Part shown: one piece after another, positions 9,412 to 20,541 of the stretch
How the letters are laid out: every line of letters starts with the position of its first letter
Position numbering within the stretch: the stretch's first letter is position 1
Assembly: GCF_011386835.1 (NCBI RefSeq)
Contig: NC_088795.1
Location: 119,491,434 to 119,555,433, forward strand
Origin: Chrysemys picta bellii
Lineage: Eukaryota > Chordata > Testudines > Emydidae
Length of the DNA stretch: 64,000 bases
Direction of reading: 5' to 3'
The notes under the pieces: model-generated
Told to the model about the DNA's origin: nothing
Seen by the model: only the letters and a program-made list of their open reading frames with translations
Database searches by the model: none
Program-made: the position numbers and the translations under genes

Positions 9412-12101
9412 GAGGACAATGGTGCTGGAACAATTTTTATACAGGGAGTGCTGAAGGCAGAGACCTTGTTATTAATACTTCAAGCAAGAGGGTGTGGTAG
9501 CACTCCCTGCACCCATTGTTCCTGTAACTATGCCTGAGGATGGTGGGAACTTCTTTGGAGGCACTCAGCGCTTTGTAGGCTCAGGCACTAAACTAGTTCT
9601 CTCGCACTTTACAGGAGTGGTGGTTGAAAATTTGACAGCAATGAGCTCTAGACAAGCAAATATCCTGTTAAACACCTTACCTTGTAAAATAAATAAAGGA
9701 GAAACACACAGTAGGATTATTCCCTTGAGCTCCCTGATGGAGAGACAAATAATCATAAATGGTGAGTGGGCAGCTGTTTCTCAGAAGGTTGTTCACCTGC
9801 ATGAGTAGTTCATTGAATGCGCTGCCATGGAACACTCATGTGTGGATCAAGGACAAATAAACAAACTTGGAAAGGGCTTAGACTGCTTGATGTAAATAAA
9901 TTTTAAAAAGCTCTGTGCTCATCTTGTAAATCCTACTGTGCTTCAAAGGAAGTGCTTAATTTGTAGTAGCATGAGGAGGCCATAAATTAAATGTATCCTT
10001 TACCCCCTCTTTTCTCTGCTTTAGAACTCAGTTGTGTACTTTTGTTCTCCTTTCTTAGTGTAGTTATTTTTCAGAATTAAGGAAATGTTAGGTTTGATAG
10101 CAGAGGAGCGTATACAGTTGCAATGGTTGTAAAGTGAGTTTGAATATCTAGGAAGATCACTGAACACTTCCTCGTTCTGTTAATATAGGGAGCCATGTAA
10201 ATTGCTTCCTGTTTTGTGTCCTCATTACTTTGTTTTGTATTCTGAAGAATTAATTATTTATAAATTCCATAAACAGCAAGCTTGTTCCTGACCTTTTCTG
10301 ACAGTAGTCTGTCGAGTCAAAAAACATTGTTGGGGATGCAAGCCTTGCAAAGCTGGAACTTTTAATGTCAATAGCTTAGTTGGTTAGTTCATTTCTACAG
10401 TCAATGTTTGCACGTCCCCTTCCCCTGTTGCTTTGAAAGTGCAAGATCTGTCTTGCACTTCTACTTCCAACAAAAAGTTCTTGCAAGTGGAACTAATTTA
10501 CTAACCTGTCCTAAAAAATCATAAACTGGAGGCTTGACTGCTGGGTTGCACAATGTGCCATTAACATCCACAAGAGTTATTGATTGGTAGTCACTTATCT
10601 GATAAAGTAACAATACTTTTTCTGTCAGGGTGTATTTCACAATATTTACAGTTTGCCATTTGTACATATCATCTTTATGCTGTGCTAAATTTAATATGCA
10701 GCTTTTAAAGTTTACTAGGGATACAGTGTTCGTATCCAATTTAGGGGAATATAATTTATTAGTGAAAAGCTTTAAACAAACAATTATTCTTTAGAAGTAG
10801 AGAACTTAAAGCCATTCAGTGTTCTGTGATTACAAAATAAACAGTTTCTTCACAGTATTGGACTCTTACTGACTCCCATAGGGATTATCTATTTTACCTT
10901 AGTGTTCACTTGTGTTTTAAAAAAAAATCAAAATTAAGAGAAATACTTGAAGAATGAATCTCATATTCAGATTTGATCTTGAGTCATTGGATGCTCTGTG
11001 CAGACTGCTAAAGTGTTGTGAACAGGACTTCAGCCAACTAGTTCTTAAGTTTTGTTTCACAGTGTCTGTACTTCCTTTTTTGTTTGTTTGACAATATTAA
11101 GTCTGTGCAGTCACTCATTTGCCCAGTAGGTTGGTGTCTTGGTCCTGTGTAGCCCTCATAAATGTGTAGCACAGGGATTCAGTAAATGCATTTATATACC
11201 TTTAAAAAGATCCAGTATTTAGTAGTTTATCAAAGAAAGAAAGGTCTGCTGTGTATATATACAGTAGTTACTATACATAGGAATTTATCTACTTTAACAG
11301 CCCAGTTAATCCAGTTATCATTATTTGATAAACAAGTATTTTGCTTAATTTAAAAATGTTACTTTTTGCAATGCAGTTTCACTACATATGATTTATACAA
11401 TCCAGTGACCACTAAATGTATTCTTTTGGCAGATATTTTATTTAATTGGTTTTCTGCTTTGTTCAATTTGCAGTAAATTGCGCTGTTGGAATCCATAAAG
11501 AAGATTGACTTCAATATTCCTGTAGCAATATCTGTAACTGTGAATGTAACTATTTATCCAAACTAAGTAGCACTCTATCTTGGTGATTTTTGGTTCTCTT
11601 TATCAAGAAGGCCAGATTACTGCTTATGGGACAAAAAAGAGAACATAGTCAAAAATCCTGACTTCCTGGACCTAATAAATGACAGATGTATTACAGACTG
11701 CAAGGCAAGTTCCCCACAGGGAGGATTTTTTTTTTTTAAAGATTCTTTGCGGTGATGAAAATCAAAACAAAGTTATTCTGAAGGGACTAGCAGAATCTTA
11801 CACCAAAAGCACTGAGCTTCTTAGTGAGCTCTTAACTGGCTGAATTATATTCAGAGTTTAATATAATGATAAAACAAAACATAAACTTTGTATTATTTTT
11901 TCCTCCATTTTACCATTTTTTCTTTCTTTTGGAGGTTCTCTGTATCTGAACAATTCTATCAAGTGAAGGTAGGGGGCAGCACCTCTGTAGAAACAGACAA
12001 CCCAGCCCCAGCACCTCCCAAGCAGACTCCTGAAATTGACCCATAAGTTCATCATTAAATGTGTGCTCTAACCCTTTTTTGAGTGTGTGTGGGAAGGGTA
12101 T
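9412..12101. other. intronic sequence with no recognised gene
   Basis: No repeat family or gene was recognised in this 2.7 kb. It is AT-rich, with T and A runs near 10918 and 11730. The - strand open frame at 10461-10739 and the + strand frame at 9494-9808 show no recognisable domain. Confidence 0.5.
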
Positions 12102-12113
12102 ATTAGATTTCAG

Positions 12114-12775
12114 AAAAAAGAACAGGAGTACTTGTGGCACCTTAGAGACTAACAAATTTATTAGAGCATAAGCTTTCGTGGACTACAGCCCACTTCTTTG
12201 GATGCATATAGAGTGGAATAAATATTGAGGAGATATATATACACACATACAGAGAGCATGAACAGGTGGGAGTTGTCTTACCAACTCTGAGAGGCCAATT
12301 AAGTAAGAGAAAAAAAACTTTTGAAGTGATAATCAAGGTAGCCCAGTACAGACAGTTTGATAAGAAGTGTGAGAATACTTACAAGGGGAGATAGATTCAA
12401 TGTTTATAATGGCTCAGGCATTCCCAGTCCTTATTCAATCCTGAGTTGATTGTGTCTAGTTTGCATATCAATTCCAGCTCAGCAGTCTCTCGTTGGAGTC
12501 TGTTTTTGAAGTTTTTCTGTTGTAAGATAGCCACCCGCAGGTCTGACATTGAATGGCCAGACAGGTTAAAGTGTTCTCCCACTGGTTTTTGAGTATTATG
12601 ATTCCTGATGTCAGATTTTTGTCCATTAATTCTTTTGCATAGAGACTGTCCGGTTTGGCCAATGTACGTGGCAGAGGGGCATTGCTGGCACATGATGGCA
12701 TATATCACATTGGTAGATGTGCAGGTGAACGAGCCCCTGATAGTATGGCTGATGTGATTAGGTCCTATGATGATG
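12114..12775 (-). mobile_element. Penelope-like element, 5'-truncated, 662 bp
   Basis: A 12-bp direct duplication, TTAGATTTCAGA, brackets the insertion (12102-12113 and 12776-12787). The - strand holds the C-terminal GIY-YIG endonuclease of a Penelope-like retroelement (12775-12397), followed by about 280 bp of 3' untranslated sequence. That 3' part ends in the tail seen on the + strand as GAACAGGAGTACTTGTGGCA, which is common in turtle genomes. 5' truncation with a duplication of more than 10 bp fits target-primed reverse transcription. Confidence 0.85.
12397..12775 (-). pseudogene. GIY-YIG endonuclease domain of a Penelope-like element (partial)
   Basis: About 125 codons remain open up to a stop at 12397-12399. 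Upstream codons in the same open frame, to 12912, are flanking DNA and not part of the element. Visible motifs are VIYAIMC (the GIY half), CPSATYIGQTGQ (the YIG half), LCKRING with the conserved Arg, KPVGEHFNLSGH, and RLQRETAELE with a Glu followed by SGLN. The C-x2-C pair in MCQQC fits the zinc-binding motif of Penelope-type GIY-YIG enzymes. The domain nicks target DNA for integration. The reverse transcriptase is lost to 5' truncation, so the copy is dead although this domain is uninterrupted. Confidence 0.8.
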
Positions 12776-12787
12776 TTAGATTTCAGA

Positions 12788-13644
12788 GTTAACTGATTCA
12801 TCAAGGAGAGGAGCAGAATGTAAAGAAGTACCTCCCTACTGCTATGATCAGAGCCAAGGTGCTTGGAAGAGAGTAGGGGGAAATGAAAATGGAGGTAAAA
12901 GAAATGTAGCAACTAATAATAATGACATAATATACAAAACAGTAATATCTCTAATACTGCAGACACACAGTGTGTGCATGGATAAACCAAACCAGGATTT
13001 ATAATATCTCATTAGAGATGTATCTAGGCTTTTGGCATCAGGAATATATCCTGAAGTGGAAATTTCAGACACTACCCTTCACAGACTTGACAATGTTAGA
13101 CACCTATAAATAGAGACGTTTGGAGAGGGAAATGAGAAAACTCCTTTTAATGCTACTGATTCAGTGAGTAGGAGAATCTTTTGGAAGGAAGAACTAGGGA
13201 AAATGATGATTATTTTACTGAAGAACAGGGACTGTCCCTTCTGAATTGGCACTTTCAGTGTGTATGTGTTCACTGGACACATTTATATTGGGGAGGCCAG
13301 GAGATAGGCAGTGACACTTCTTCAAACTGAGGAAAACTTTGTACCACCAGAGGTCTGAACCTCACGTGTATTCCCAAATAGTGTTTCTATCACTCTGTCA
13401 ATTAAGGCCAACTAGATTAGCATTAAGATAAAGAAAGAATATGTCATATAACGTAAGTAGAGTCCTTGTTGCAACTGCCAATAAAACTTCATTTATACAA
13501 ACAAAAAACAAGTTGGAAGCGTGTTTCAGTGGAGTCTGGTTGACACCATAACATATCAGAACCTTCTTTACAAAAAATTGACACCTTTAAATAACCAAAA
13601 TGTCTAGAATGAACAGTTAAGTGATCCAACTGGTTCCTCAGTTC
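12788..13644. other. intronic sequence with no recognised gene
   Basis: Nothing recognisable was found. It is AT-rich and apparently unique. Confidence 0.45.
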
Positions 13645-13775
13645 TTATTATATTATTTGCATTGGGTAGTACCTAGGAGCTCCAGTCATGGAACAAGACT
13701 CCATTGTGCTAGGCACTGAACAAATATAGACAGAAAGATGCTTCCTGCCCCAAAGAGCAATCTTGCAATGTACAA
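13645..13775 (-). repeat. L2-type LINE 3' end, antisense
   Basis: The stretch has GGTAGTACCTAGGAGCTCCA, ATGGAACAAGACTCCATTGT, GCTAGGCACTGAACAAATA and CTGCCCCAAAGAGC. This is the reverse complement of the LINE tail that reads GTACAGCGCCTAGCACAATG in fresh copies. Other copies are at 16065, 33830, 41592 and 60360. The exact family name is uncertain. Confidence 0.6.
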
Positions 13776-14334
13776 TTTAATCCTTCATACACCCACTGGG
13801 TAGAAGAAATGAGACTTTCATGTGCAGTAGGCATTGGTGCATAGAGATTGTGTAAGGTACACCTAGCATTTGCATAAACAGATCCCCCTTTTACACATTG
13901 ATATGTAAACACATTGACACATGTTGCAAACTCATTTGAAAAAGTTTTCCTAAATAGATACATTTGTTATTGATGAGTTTATTATTAGAATTATGTTGTA
14001 TTGTGATATTCATATCTATATAAATTTTAATAATAGTCGTAGCTAGAAACAATATTTTATATATATGCTATACTGTTTTTGGCAGTAGTGTGTATCTTTG
14101 ACTGATTCAGCAATGCATGGAGCGCAGTGGAAAGACTTTGGCCATGATCACGCAGACACTTAAGCACACTGTAATGGTACTAACAGCTGTAGCTCCAGTG
14201 ACTTCAACATAATCACTCACATGAGCGAAGTTCTTCATATGTTTAACAGTATTAAGGATTGGGGCCATTGACTGCGAATTCACCTGGTGAAAGTTAATCA
14301 GAATTCTGAAGGACATTAAGAAGGAGTAAGAAGT
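13776..14334. other. intronic sequence with no recognised gene
   Basis: The first part (13776-13870) may be a degraded extension of the L2-type LINE. Nothing else was recognised. Confidence 0.4.
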
Positions 14335-14565
14335 ATGGTCCAGTGTTTAGGACAGCTTGAGACTCAGTTCAATTCCCTGCTTCACTACAGACTACCTGTG
14401 TGACCTTGGGAGAGCCACTTAGTCTCTTTGTGCCTCAGCTCCCTACCAGTAAAATGGGGATAATGGTACTTTCCTACCTCACGGGATTGTTGCAAGGATC
14501 AATAAATGCATTAAAGATTGTGAGGTGCTCAGATACTATGGTAGTGGGAGCCACATATGTACCTA
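14335..14565 (+). repeat. MIR SINE, nearly full length
   Basis: The MIR order is complete: a degenerate tRNA-like head (GTCCAGTGTTTAGGACAG, B-box-like CAGTTCAATTCCCTG), the core (CTGTGTGACCTTGGG, GTGCCTCAGCTCCC, AAAATGGGGATAATGG) and the tail (GAGGTGCTCAGATACTATGG). Confidence 0.85.
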
Positions 14566-14639
14566 AAATAAATTAGATTTTCTATAGCCTTTTTGATTTT
14601 TAGCTTTCTTGCAACTACTTCATAATGCACTAAAATGGC

Positions 14640-15190
14640 AGAATCCTAGAAATCAGAGATGGAAAAATTCTATGAGGTCATTTAGTCTACCCTACTACTA
14701 ATGCATGCTTGTTCCCATGAGTGGATCTTGTAGCACTTAGTTCAGTCGATATCTTAAGTGACTGGGCTTCTGTCACATCTGTAGGCAGATTATTCAAAAG
14801 TCTGAGTTCTTGCTGTTAGGACAGTGTCCTTCTTTTTTTTTTTTGGTAATTCAACCTAAATTTTTCTCTTATTTTTGTCTCATTATTCCTAGTTACTCCA
14901 TTACACCACCTGGAATAATTTTGCTTCCTTCTTAGTCTTCATATCCTTCAGATTCTTCTAAACAGTAATCATATTTTCCCTTAGTCATTGTTTCATTAAG
15001 TAAAACTCACTTAAATCTTCCTTCTTGAAACAGACTTGCCAGCTCTCTAATCATGGCACCTAGGTACCATGGTGACTAACCCAGTATTATAAACACAGAC
15101 AGAGAGAGAATAGTTCTTTTCTGAATTTCCTCCAGTTTCTCTTTCTTCATTACCTCAGGTCCTCCAAAAACAAAACTGTAGAAAAGTCAT
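14640..15190 (-). repeat. CR1 LINE 3' end, antisense, degraded
   Basis: The + strand begins with a CR1 end read backwards (AGAATCCTAGAAATCAGAGA, TATGAGGTCATTTAGTC). It runs on through diverged CR1 3' sequence (TTCATTAAGTAAAACTCAC, CTTCTTGAAACAGACTTGCC, CCTCAGGTCCTCC). Confidence 0.6.
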
Positions 15191-16064
15191 TGTTATTAAA
15201 CTGTGATTCATTTTTTTTCATAATGAGAATTTAAAAGTACTTTGATAAATTTGGCAAGTACTTAAATGCCAAAGGGTTAAAGCTCATTTTTATGCATTGT
15301 TTAAAATGACATTGTTTGTTAATATTTTGTTCTTTTAGATGGAATCAGTAAATTAACAATTTATACATGTCCCTGCCCATTTCCCCTGAGATCTGTCTCT
15401 CTTATGTCTTCCTTTTTAAGCACATGCCAGATAGTTGAGCTACATGGACAATTAGAGCTGGGCAGGAGTTTTTCAATGTACTGTTTGTTTGGGTGTTTTT
15501 TGGCTCAAAATGTCAATTCAGCAAACTCACAACAGTTTGCAAAACAGGGTTGATTTCAACAAAATTCCCAATTTGAAAAATTATCAGAAAACAAGTTTCA
15601 AAATTGTCAAACAGGGATGTTTTGACATTTTAAAAATGAAAAGTTTCTTTTTTGAGTCAAAATGCCTGCTTCAATATCTACTAAATTTAAACTTCAAAAA
15701 GTTGAGTCAAAATTATCAAAATATTTCAGTTGACCTAAATAAAAAAAATGTATTTCCAGCTCCCAAAATTTTTTGAGATTTTTTTTTTTTTACTTTTTGT
15801 CCTCATTTGGAATGAGGAGGGTTTTTTTTTTTAATCTTAAATTTTTGCTGGATGGGACAACCATTTTCCTCCCTGCTCTATGGACAATGCTGCAGAAGTC
15901 CAGTCCCCAGGGCCAGTTGCTGGAAAACAGAAGGGTGTCCCTGTCCCCAATGGGACAGTGCGCATGTTTTGTATCATCCTTGGGCTAATGTGTGTAGGCT
16001 AGGCAGGTGGCAAGCTACATTGTGTGCAGTGATAGTCCATGCAAAAACATGCTCATGTTGTTGT
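15191..16064. other. intronic sequence with A/T-rich low complexity
   Basis: Positions 15490-15840 are dominated by TTTCAA, CAAAATT and long T runs (15779-15792, 15822-15832). This resembles a degraded AT-rich repeat, but no family was assigned. The open frame 15489-15776 is a product of that composition. Confidence 0.45.
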
Positions 16065-16205
16065 TATTATTTGTCCTCCCTCCCCAGAGTGTAAGAGCTG
16101 TGGAGAAGGGATTGTCTTTTCTGTTAGTACAAGAGCTAGTACAATGGGGCCCTGATCCTCGACTAGGGCTCTAGATGCTACTGTAATACAAATAAATAAT
16201 GGTGA
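16065..16205 (+). repeat. L2-type LINE 3' end, sense
   Basis: The tail motifs are in order: GAGTGTAAGAGCTGTGGAGA, GGGATTGTCTTTTCTG, CTAGTACAATGGGGCCCTGA, CTCTAGATGCTACTGTAATA and CAAATAAATAA. The polyadenylation-like AATAAATAA closes the element at 16192-16200. Confidence 0.7.
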
Positions 16206-17175
16206 TGACTGAGAATTGGGCTGTCCCACCCTTCAGCTCTGGCTATGTGAAACTTCCATCTCCCTAGACTCTCTCATTAAGCTACTGCATAAAGGAGTTG
16301 ATTTTCTCGGCTATTGGAGAATAGCCTGTTTATGATTAATGCATACCCACACTTGCCTCCAACAACCATCATTCCTGAAAGGCAGATGCTCGAGGGAGTG
16401 AAGTTAAAGGGTTAGCAGGAATATATTGAAACTGCACTTTCAGCTTGGGGCGGTATTTCACCTTGTTCAACGTGACCAGTTTTGAAGAAGTATTTGTTTC
16501 TTTATCGCAAACATGATTGCACCAGGGGATTGTAGGCTGTCACTAGATCTTCCAGGTGTCTAGCTTTATAAGATATTCTTCAGTATCTGGCTCCGTGGGA
16601 GTGTGCTTATCAGTTGTTCCTTTTGCAGGATCGGAGTTGTTTGTGGGTCTCTCACACAAAACTAATGAGCAGTGTTCATTAAATATTAGTGTTGGCCCTC
16701 TGTGGTAGACAAGAAGTGTTCTGAATGTCCGTATTTGTTCCTTTTGTGGATCTACATGGTGCCTTGGATTCATCTATATCCCAGATACTGACTGCTTGCA
16801 GCCTGAATTTTCCATCTCTGCAATCTTTCTAACTACTTTAAAAGACACTGTCAAGGGTGGGAAACCTAAAATTAGACCTGGCAGCTGTTCTTTGGTCTGT
16901 GGATCTACATGTGTACATCACTTCTCTCATCCTCTGTCTTCTCATTCTGTGAACAGCAGGAGTATTACTAAATGAGAAACACCTGATCAGGATTCTTGTA
17001 TATTTCTGTATCTCTTGTGGTTAGAATAACGCAGGCAGCTGTGTGAGTGCTCACATGGAATCCTGTCACCTGGGCTTCACTGCCCAGCAGAGAGGTTGGG
17101 AGTTTATCCAAGTTGCAGCTCTTATTTTAGAGAAACTGGTAAACTTTCGTAGGGCTCTGGAAGTCCCTCTAAAAC
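16206..17175. other. intronic sequence with no recognised gene
   Basis: No repeat or exon was recognised. An open frame at 16543-16773 (- strand) has no known domain. Confidence 0.45.
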
Positions 17176-18027
17176 AGTGGTGCCCAACTTTTCCAGCCTG
17201 CAGGCCAAATACAGGATTTCAACCCAGTCAAGGGGCTACAAGAAACAGGTCGGGGCAGATTCTCTGCCCTGTTCTGCCCCCTCTTTCTGGCTCAGGCAGC
17301 ATAAAGGGAGCAAAAACCACCCAGAAGTTCTGGTTGGGAATCCCTCATCTTCAGAAGGTAAAATGGGTTCAAAGAGGGAGCTGCATTCCTGCAGTCTAGG
17401 GTGACCAGATGTCCCTATTTTATAGGGACAGTCACGATATTTGGGGCATTTTCTTCTATAGGCTCCTATTACCTCCCACCCCCTGTCCCGATTTTTCACA
17501 CTTGCTGTCTGGTCACCCTACTGCAGTCACCAGTGGGGGTATTGTCCCTGGTCTACCATAACTAGCTGGTAAGAGTTAGAGAAGCTCCCAGCCTGTTCTT
17601 TCATCTGTCATGGCTGGGATAGAGAATCAGGGAGTCATAACTGGCTGTTGGTTCTGAGCTTCTCTCCTTCTCCTCCCCTGGGTTGGTCTGAGTGGTTGTG
17701 TAGGGGAGGGGAGTCGGCTCTGGCAAAGTGACTTGAGATCTGATCCTGCTCTCTTTGCTTCCTTGCCAGGCGGTGGGAGCTCCAGACAGTGGAGCAACCA
17801 GAGCTATGCTCATAACATGAAAGAAGGACTAAGAGGTATCTGTAGACTCAGATAGAAGACATCACTGCCTTGGCTCTGTGAGGCTCCCATTTGGAAGATT
17901 GCCTCTGAAGCCACAAGGATCTAGAATTATTTTTTAAAAAATAGAAAGATGAGATTCAGTACAATCTACATAAACATATCCTGTGGTTTGAATCTGGCCT
18001 GTGGGTCGGATGTTTGACATCCTTACC
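17176..18027. mobile_element. degraded hAT-type element, interrupted
   Basis: The left edge CAGTGGTGCCCAACTTTTCC is partly mirrored by GGGTCGGATGTTTGACATCC at right. The CAGGCCAAAT and AATCTGGCCTG words inside the ends also pair. No exact target duplication was found. A younger MITE sits inside it at 17397-17520. The limits are approximate. Confidence 0.5.
17397..17520. mobile_element. 124-bp hAT-type MITE, TAGGGTGACCAGAT family, copy 1
   Basis: The ends are TAGGGTGACCAGATG and CTGTCTGGTCACCCTA. An exact 8-bp duplication, CTGCAGTC, flanks it (17389-17396 and 17521-17528). Sister copies are at 20087 and 40797. Confidence 0.92.
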
Positions 18028-18382
18028 ATGGAGGGTAACAGCTTTCAGTCATCACCTCCCTGAGTGGATTTGATTGATCACTTTGGAAATGAAAAGCTCC
18101 ATATCCCATTATCAGTCATCCAGCTGTATAATCTATCTCTCTGTCTGAACCACCCTAATCTAAGTATTTATATATCTCCCCCCCCTCACCGTAGTTTCTG
18201 CCACGGAATCCTCCAACCTCATTCACCCCACTTTAATAAAAACTCTTAAATATTATGTTTAATACACAAATGAGGCTCTGTGGGGAGCTATGCATTTTGC
18301 TATAATCCCAGATATCACTATGGATTTTGTTACCTGAATTGAGTTCAGATACTAGTGGATACTCATAATTCATATGACTCAA
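18028..18382. other. intronic sequence with no recognised gene
   Basis: Nothing was recognised. An eight-base C run lies at 18179-18186 within TCTCCCCCCCCTCACC. Confidence 0.4.
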
Positions 18383-19260
18383 TCATAGAAATGTAGGGCT
18401 GGAAGGGACCTCGAGAAGTCATCAAGTTCAGCCCCCTGTGTGGAGGCAGGATCAAATAACCTAGACCATCCCTGACAGGTATTCGGGGGGGCTCCAGGCA
18501 CCAGCACACTAAGCGCATGCCTGGGGTGGCAAGCCGTGGGGAGTGGCCTGCCGGTCGCTGTAGGGGCAGCAGTCAGGGAGCCTTCGGAGGTCCACTGGTC
18601 CCGTGGCTTCGGTGGCAATTTGGCAGCGGGTACGCCAAAGCTGCGGGACCAGCGGACCTCCTGCAGGCATGCTGCCGAATCCGCGTTACCAGCGGACCGC
18701 CTGCAGGCGCGCCGCCGAAAGCCGCCTGACTGCCGTGCTTAGGGTGGCAAAATACACAGAGCCGCCCCTGCAGGTATTTATCAAACCTGTTCTTAAAAAC
18801 CTCCAAGGATTAGGATTCCACCACCTCTCTTAGAAGCCTATTCGAGAGCTTAACTACCCTTATAGTCAGGTTTTCCTAATATCTAACCTAAATCTTCCTT
18901 GCTGCAGATTAAGGCTATTACTTTGTGTCCTACCTTCAGTGGACATAGAGAACAATTGATCACAGGCCTCTTTATAACAGCCCTTAACATATTTGAAGAC
19001 TGTTCTCAGGTCTCCCCCTCAGTCTTCTTTTCTCAAGACTCAATAGTTTTTTAATCTTTCCTCATAAGTCAGGTTTTCTAAACCTTTTTTTCATTTTTGT
19101 TGGTCATCTCTGCACTTTCTCCAATTTATCCACCTTTTTGCTGACGTGTGATGCCCAGAACTGGACACTGTACTCCAGCTGAGGCCTCATACTGATATGA
19201 CTTTTTGCAAAGCATTCCTCATTATTTTTTTGTTGCAACGTATTGGTAACAAATCTGTTT
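18383..19260 (-). repeat. CR1 LINE 3' end, antisense, split by a hAT MITE
   Basis: The + strand starts at the CR1 3' terminus read backwards (AATCATAGAAATGTAGGGCT, GGAAGGGACCTCGAGAAGTC). After the 18484-18770 insertion it resumes with AAAAACCTCCAAGGATTAGG, ATTCCACCACCTCTCTTAGA, TTTTCCTAATATCTAACC, TCTCCCCCTCAGTCTTC and ACTGGACACTGTACTCCAG. This is one of the better-preserved CR1 pieces here. Confidence 0.88.
18484..18770. mobile_element. hAT-type MITE, 287 bp, nested in CR1
   Basis: An exact 8-bp duplication, CAGGTATT, lies at 18476-18483 and 18771-18778. The left end CGGGGGGGCTC pairs with GAGCCGCCCCTG at right. The interior is GC-rich and self-complementary (GGCATGCTGCCGAATCCGCG against other copies of the same word). 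It inserted after the CR1 did. Confidence 0.9.
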
Positions 19261-20078
19261 TCCCATGCGATTAAATATTTACAGGCTGTGACACAGTGCA
19301 GCTATTGAATAAGAATACATCTGCAATAATTAAAATGAATGACACTTCTTTGAAAAACAAACGTGAGCTGCAGAGAGAACAGACAGCAAATATATGTGAA
19401 GCTGTCATGATTGGGGACTCTGCAGCTCAACTTTCAGGCTAAACTGCTCACATGGCTATAACTGAGCCTTGCAAAGGGGAAGTTAAAAGCAACAAACACA
19501 GCTGATGCCACTAACTGAAAACAAAGTACTAAGGCCATATAGTGTGTCTGGAGTAAGTTGTTTCACTGATATCAGCAGTTGTTGTGCAGTCCCTGCAGTT
19601 TATGCACTGAAGGAGATTGGTAGAATTCGAATGCTTTGATCTAATATGAAAGTGACACTGTCTTAACTGAAAACTTTTCAGGTGCATAAATCATACATCT
19701 TATTTTGGAGACTTGAGCATCAGAGAATGTGCATGTGTATTGAAGAGTGTGTGTTCTGACACAGCAGCTCTCAAATTAAGGTCTCTGTTAGCTTTTCATT
19801 GTTGATACATTTGCCTATTACTGATCTTTTAGGGCTCAATCTTATCTTTGCCACCAGCTCTGAGCAAGGGGCAGTATGCTGTTGCACTGCCCCTGGAACA
19901 GACAAAAAGGCATGGTGTGACTCAGAGTCACAGAGCCATTCTGAGGAGGAAGTACCCTGTACCAGGTGCAGCATACACGTAGCTACACTCCTCACCAAGC
20001 CCGGCCCTCTTGCATGGGGAGGAGGGAAATGTGGCAGCTCTAAAGAGGCTGATCTTTTCTGAATGCTGCTCCGCATGA
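19261..20078. other. intronic sequence with no recognised gene
   Basis: No family was assigned. The part at 19830-20050 looks like a diverged repeat (GGGCTCAATCTTATC, GGGGCAGTATGCTG), but I could not name it. Confidence 0.4.
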
Positions 20079-20086
20079 TCTGGATA

Positions 20087-20202
20087 TAGGGTGACCAGAT
20101 GTCCCGATTTTATAGGGACAGTCCCGATATTTGAGGCTTTTTCTTATATAGAAGCTATTACCCCCCGTCCCGATTTTACACACTTGCTGTCTGGTCACCC
20201 TA
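20087..20202. mobile_element. 116-bp hAT-type MITE, TAGGGTGACCAGAT family, copy 2
   Basis: Ends are TAGGGTGACCAGATGTCCC and CTGTCTGGTCACCCTA. The exact 8-bp duplication TCTGGATA flanks it (20079-20086 and 20203-20210). Confidence 0.93.
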
Positions 20203-20388
20203 TCTGGATAGTACTCACTCACCTCTGTCAAGCTCTGACTTCTAACTTTTGCAACTTTTCTTTGCTTTATTATTTTAATCAAAGCCAGTAGATTGATTAA
20301 ATAGTTGGGTTTTTTAAATGCTTGATAAGAATAGTGTATTTGCTTATTACTGGGGCAGTGCAGGATTTATGATACCCTTAACTATTCA

Positions 20389-20529
20389 AAAGCAACAGAG
20401 GGTCCTGTGGCACCTTTAAGACTAACAGAAGTAAGCCTATGCTCCCAATACTTCTGTTAGTCTTAAAGGTGCCACAGGACCCTCTGTTGCTTTTTTCAGA
20501 TTCAGACTAACACAGCTACCCCTCTGATA
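20389..20529. mobile_element. Penelope-type 3'-end insertion with a perfect 46-bp inverted repeat
   Basis: A 12-bp direct duplication, CTTAACTATTCA, flanks it (20377-20388 and 20530-20541). Inside are two perfectly complementary 46-base arms (20388-20433 and 20449-20494) around a 15-base loop. Each arm contains GGTCCTGTGGCACCTTTAAG. A tail follows (CAGATTCAGACTAACACAGC, TACCCCTCTGATA). The arm sequence resembles the 3' end of the Penelope-like copy at 12114 (CTTGTGGCACCTTAGAGACT). Confidence 0.8.
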
Positions 20530-20541
20530 CTTAACTATTCA

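Noticed and set aside
18476..18778. short direct repeats as CRISPR-like signal
   Set aside because: Direct repeats here and elsewhere are pairs of transposon target duplications; there is no regular repeat-spacer array and the DNA is vertebrate.
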